A stretch of DNA of 6,263 nt from Bacteroidota bacterium. GTDB lineage: Bacteria > Bacteroidota > Bacteroidia > Chitinophagales > Chitinophagaceae. Positions 5,455 to 6,263 of this stretch are shown here, piece by piece. The position numbers and the translations under genes are program-made. Each line of letters opens with the position of its first letter. The first letter of the stretch is position 1. The DNA lies in contig JAEWDG010000039.1 in assembly GCA_023390215.1 (NCBI GenBank), positions 1 through 6,263 on the forward strand, given 5' to 3'. The notes under the pieces are model-generated. The model was given only the letters and a program-made list of their open reading frames with translations. It was not told the origin of the DNA and ran no database searches.

Positions 5455-5606
5455 TGCTGATTCCATAACTGATTTGCTTTTTATATGAATGATGATATTC
5501 TGCGACAAATATTATTCCAGCATGGCCTGATATAGGTTTCCGGGATTTTGGCGAAACAATGAAACAGAATTGCGTAAGCTTCGAAACGGGCTGCTACATT
5601 TGCAGC
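5455..5606. promoter_or_regulatory. divergent intergenic region between PfpI-like and phytase-like genes
   Basis: About 150 bases hold the promoters of two divergent genes. For the + gene a good -7 element is present (5595-5602). For the - gene only a loose match is visible: TAATATTTG read on the - strand at about 5506-5514, which has three instead of two bases between TA and TTTG. Three GAAAC motifs occur on the + strand (5553, 5561, 5583), the first two eight bases apart; their significance is unknown. In-frame ATG codons of the PfpI-like frame reach up to 5508, so the true non-coding part may be shorter. Confidence 0.4.
5570..5602 (+). promoter_or_regulatory. Bacteroidota-type promoter of the phytase-like lipoprotein gene
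   Basis: TACATTTG (5595-5602) is an exact TAnnTTTG match, with TTG (5570-5572) 22 bases upstream as a possible -33 box, slightly wider than usual. The G of the -7 element is only four bases before the ATG at 5607, so the predicted transcription start (about 5608-5610) falls on the start codon. Either the mRNA is leaderless, the element is a chance match, or another promoter is used. GCTGC and GCAGC (5590-5594 and 5602-5606) flank the element as a small dyad. Confidence 0.45.
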
Positions 5607-6263
5607 ATGAAAACCATTTTGCTGTTACTTCTTTCCGGTTCGTTTTTTCTCTCCGGATGCACGGGCTCAAAGCGTGTTTCTGCAACCTCATCAGAACCGA
5701 GGTTGATCTTCCTGGACACCCTGACTGTGAATTTTGGTAAAAGCTTCGATCACACAACTGTCGGCGGGCTTTCCGGAATTGACTATAATGAAGGATCAAA
5801 CCGTTTTTATTTGATTTGTGATGACCGAAGTAATATTAATCCCGCGCGCTTTTATACTGCAGAGATCAACCTCTCCTCAGGTAAACTAGAAGACGTCGAT
5901 TTTCGTTCTGTTCACTATTTGAAAGATTCTATGGGAAACAATTATCCGGATTCAAAAACTGACCCTACCCGCACACCGGATCCCGAAAGCATCCGGTATT
6001 GGAAAGGCCGCGATCAACTGGTATGGAGTAGTGAGGGTGAACGTGCCAGCAGAAACGGGAAATTCATTCTGGCTGATCCTTCTATAAATATTACAGACAG
6101 CTCTGGAAAATACCAATCTTCATTTCCCATTCCCGCGCATTGCCATATGAATGCAGAAGAAAGAGGACCCAGACAAAATGGTGTGTTTGAAGGCCTGAGT
6201 TTCAGTCCGGATTATAAGAAATTATTTGTGTCCATCGAAGAGCCGCTCTATGAAGATGGCCCA
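5607..6263 (+). CDS. esterase-like/phytase-like beta-propeller lipoprotein, N-terminal part (3' end outside window)
   Basis: The reading frame runs without a stop from ATG 5607 to the window edge (219 residues). A lipoprotein signal MKTILLLLLSGSFFLSGC gives lipid-modified Cys18. The rest matches the esterase-like activity of phytase family: VGGLSGIDYN (52-61), NRFYLICDDRS (65-75), ARFYTAEI (80-87), TPDPESIRYW (123-132), VWSSEGE (139-145) and FEGLSFSPDYKKLFVSIEEPLYEDG (194-218). The last is the typical block near the middle of these proteins. The family is thought to be a beta-propeller or similar repeat fold; the name comes from weak activity annotations, so a real phosphatase, phytase or esterase function should not be assumed. 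The protein is expected in the periplasm or outer membrane. The first residues after Cys18 (TGSK) include no acidic run that would suggest surface display. At a guess one third to one half of the protein is missing at the right edge. ATG 5607 gives the complete signal peptide; no Shine-Dalgarno precedes it. Confidence 0.85.
   Translation, partial: MKTILLLLLSGSFFLSGCTGSKRVSATSSEPRLIFLDTLTVNFGKSFDHTTVGGLSGIDYNEGSNRFYLICDDRSNINPARFYTAEINLSSGKLEDVDFRSVHYLKDSMGNNYPDSKTDPTRTPDPESIRYWKGRDQLVWSSEGERASRNGKFILADPSINITDSSGKYQSSFPIPAHCHMNAEERGPRQNGVFEGLSFSPDYKKLFVSIEEPLYEDGP

Noticed and set aside
5512..5799. 95-codon open frame on the - strand, next to the PfpI-like gene
   Set aside because: It lies across the divergent promoter region and the lipoprotein signal region of the phytase-like gene. 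Its translation is Arg/Ser/Cys-rich and has no recognisable fold.
1..6263. Mobile element, phage, toxin-antitoxin, CRISPR or tRNA/rRNA content
   Set aside because: I looked for transposase-like proteins, terminal inverted repeats, regularly spaced repeats and cloverleaf-like sequences and saw none; the coding style is uniform across the window.

Overview
The window looks like chromosome of a member of the Bacteroidota, possibly Chitinophaga-like, though that rank is only an inference. The support is: several Cys-lipidated lipoproteins, almost no Shine-Dalgarno sequences, GTG and TTG starts, two TAnnTTTG (-7 type) promoter elements typical of this phylum, and protein families common there. Apart from the two cut genes at the window edges, every gene reads through without frameshifts. 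I see no RNA gene, insertion sequence, CRISPR array or phage gene.

Left part (1-1574, + strand). The C-terminal part of an MbnP-family copper protein overlaps by a GTGA the start of a complete di-heme peroxidase of the MbnH/MauG/cytochrome c peroxidase superfamily. The peroxidase has two CxxCH heme motifs and a tyrosine where classical bacterial peroxidases carry the methionine heme ligand. Studied MbnH enzymes convert a tryptophan of their MbnP partner to kynurenine, which is needed for copper binding. This pair is the most interesting system here. No methanobactin precursor or maturation gene is visible.

Middle part (1571-4838). A three-helix membrane protein of unknown function (- strand) ends tail to tail with the peroxidase gene. 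It starts divergently from a 508-residue polysaccharide flippase-like transporter (+ strand) that uses a TTG start. The flippase ends tail to tail with a two-gene - strand operon. That operon encodes a small unknown lipoprotein and, overlapping it by ATGA, an AmiD-like zinc N-acetylmuramoyl-L-alanine amidase lipoprotein with an apparent C-terminal peptidoglycan-binding segment. Both convergent junctions overlap by exactly four bases, leaving no room for an intergenic terminator.

Right part (4851-6263). A hairpin with a T-rich tail separates the lipoprotein operon from an upstream - strand PfpI/DJ-1-like gene. That gene is divergent from a lipoprotein gene of the esterase-like/phytase-like family, which runs off the right edge. 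The latter has a -7 element only four bases before its ATG, suggesting a leaderless or nearly leaderless mRNA.

Functionally, the window combines an extracytoplasmic metal/redox pair (MbnP/MbnH), cell-envelope functions (flippase, amidase, lipoproteins) and a stress-type protein (PfpI). Apart from the MbnP-MbnH pair and the lipoprotein-amidase pair, nothing in the sequence shows that these genes work together.
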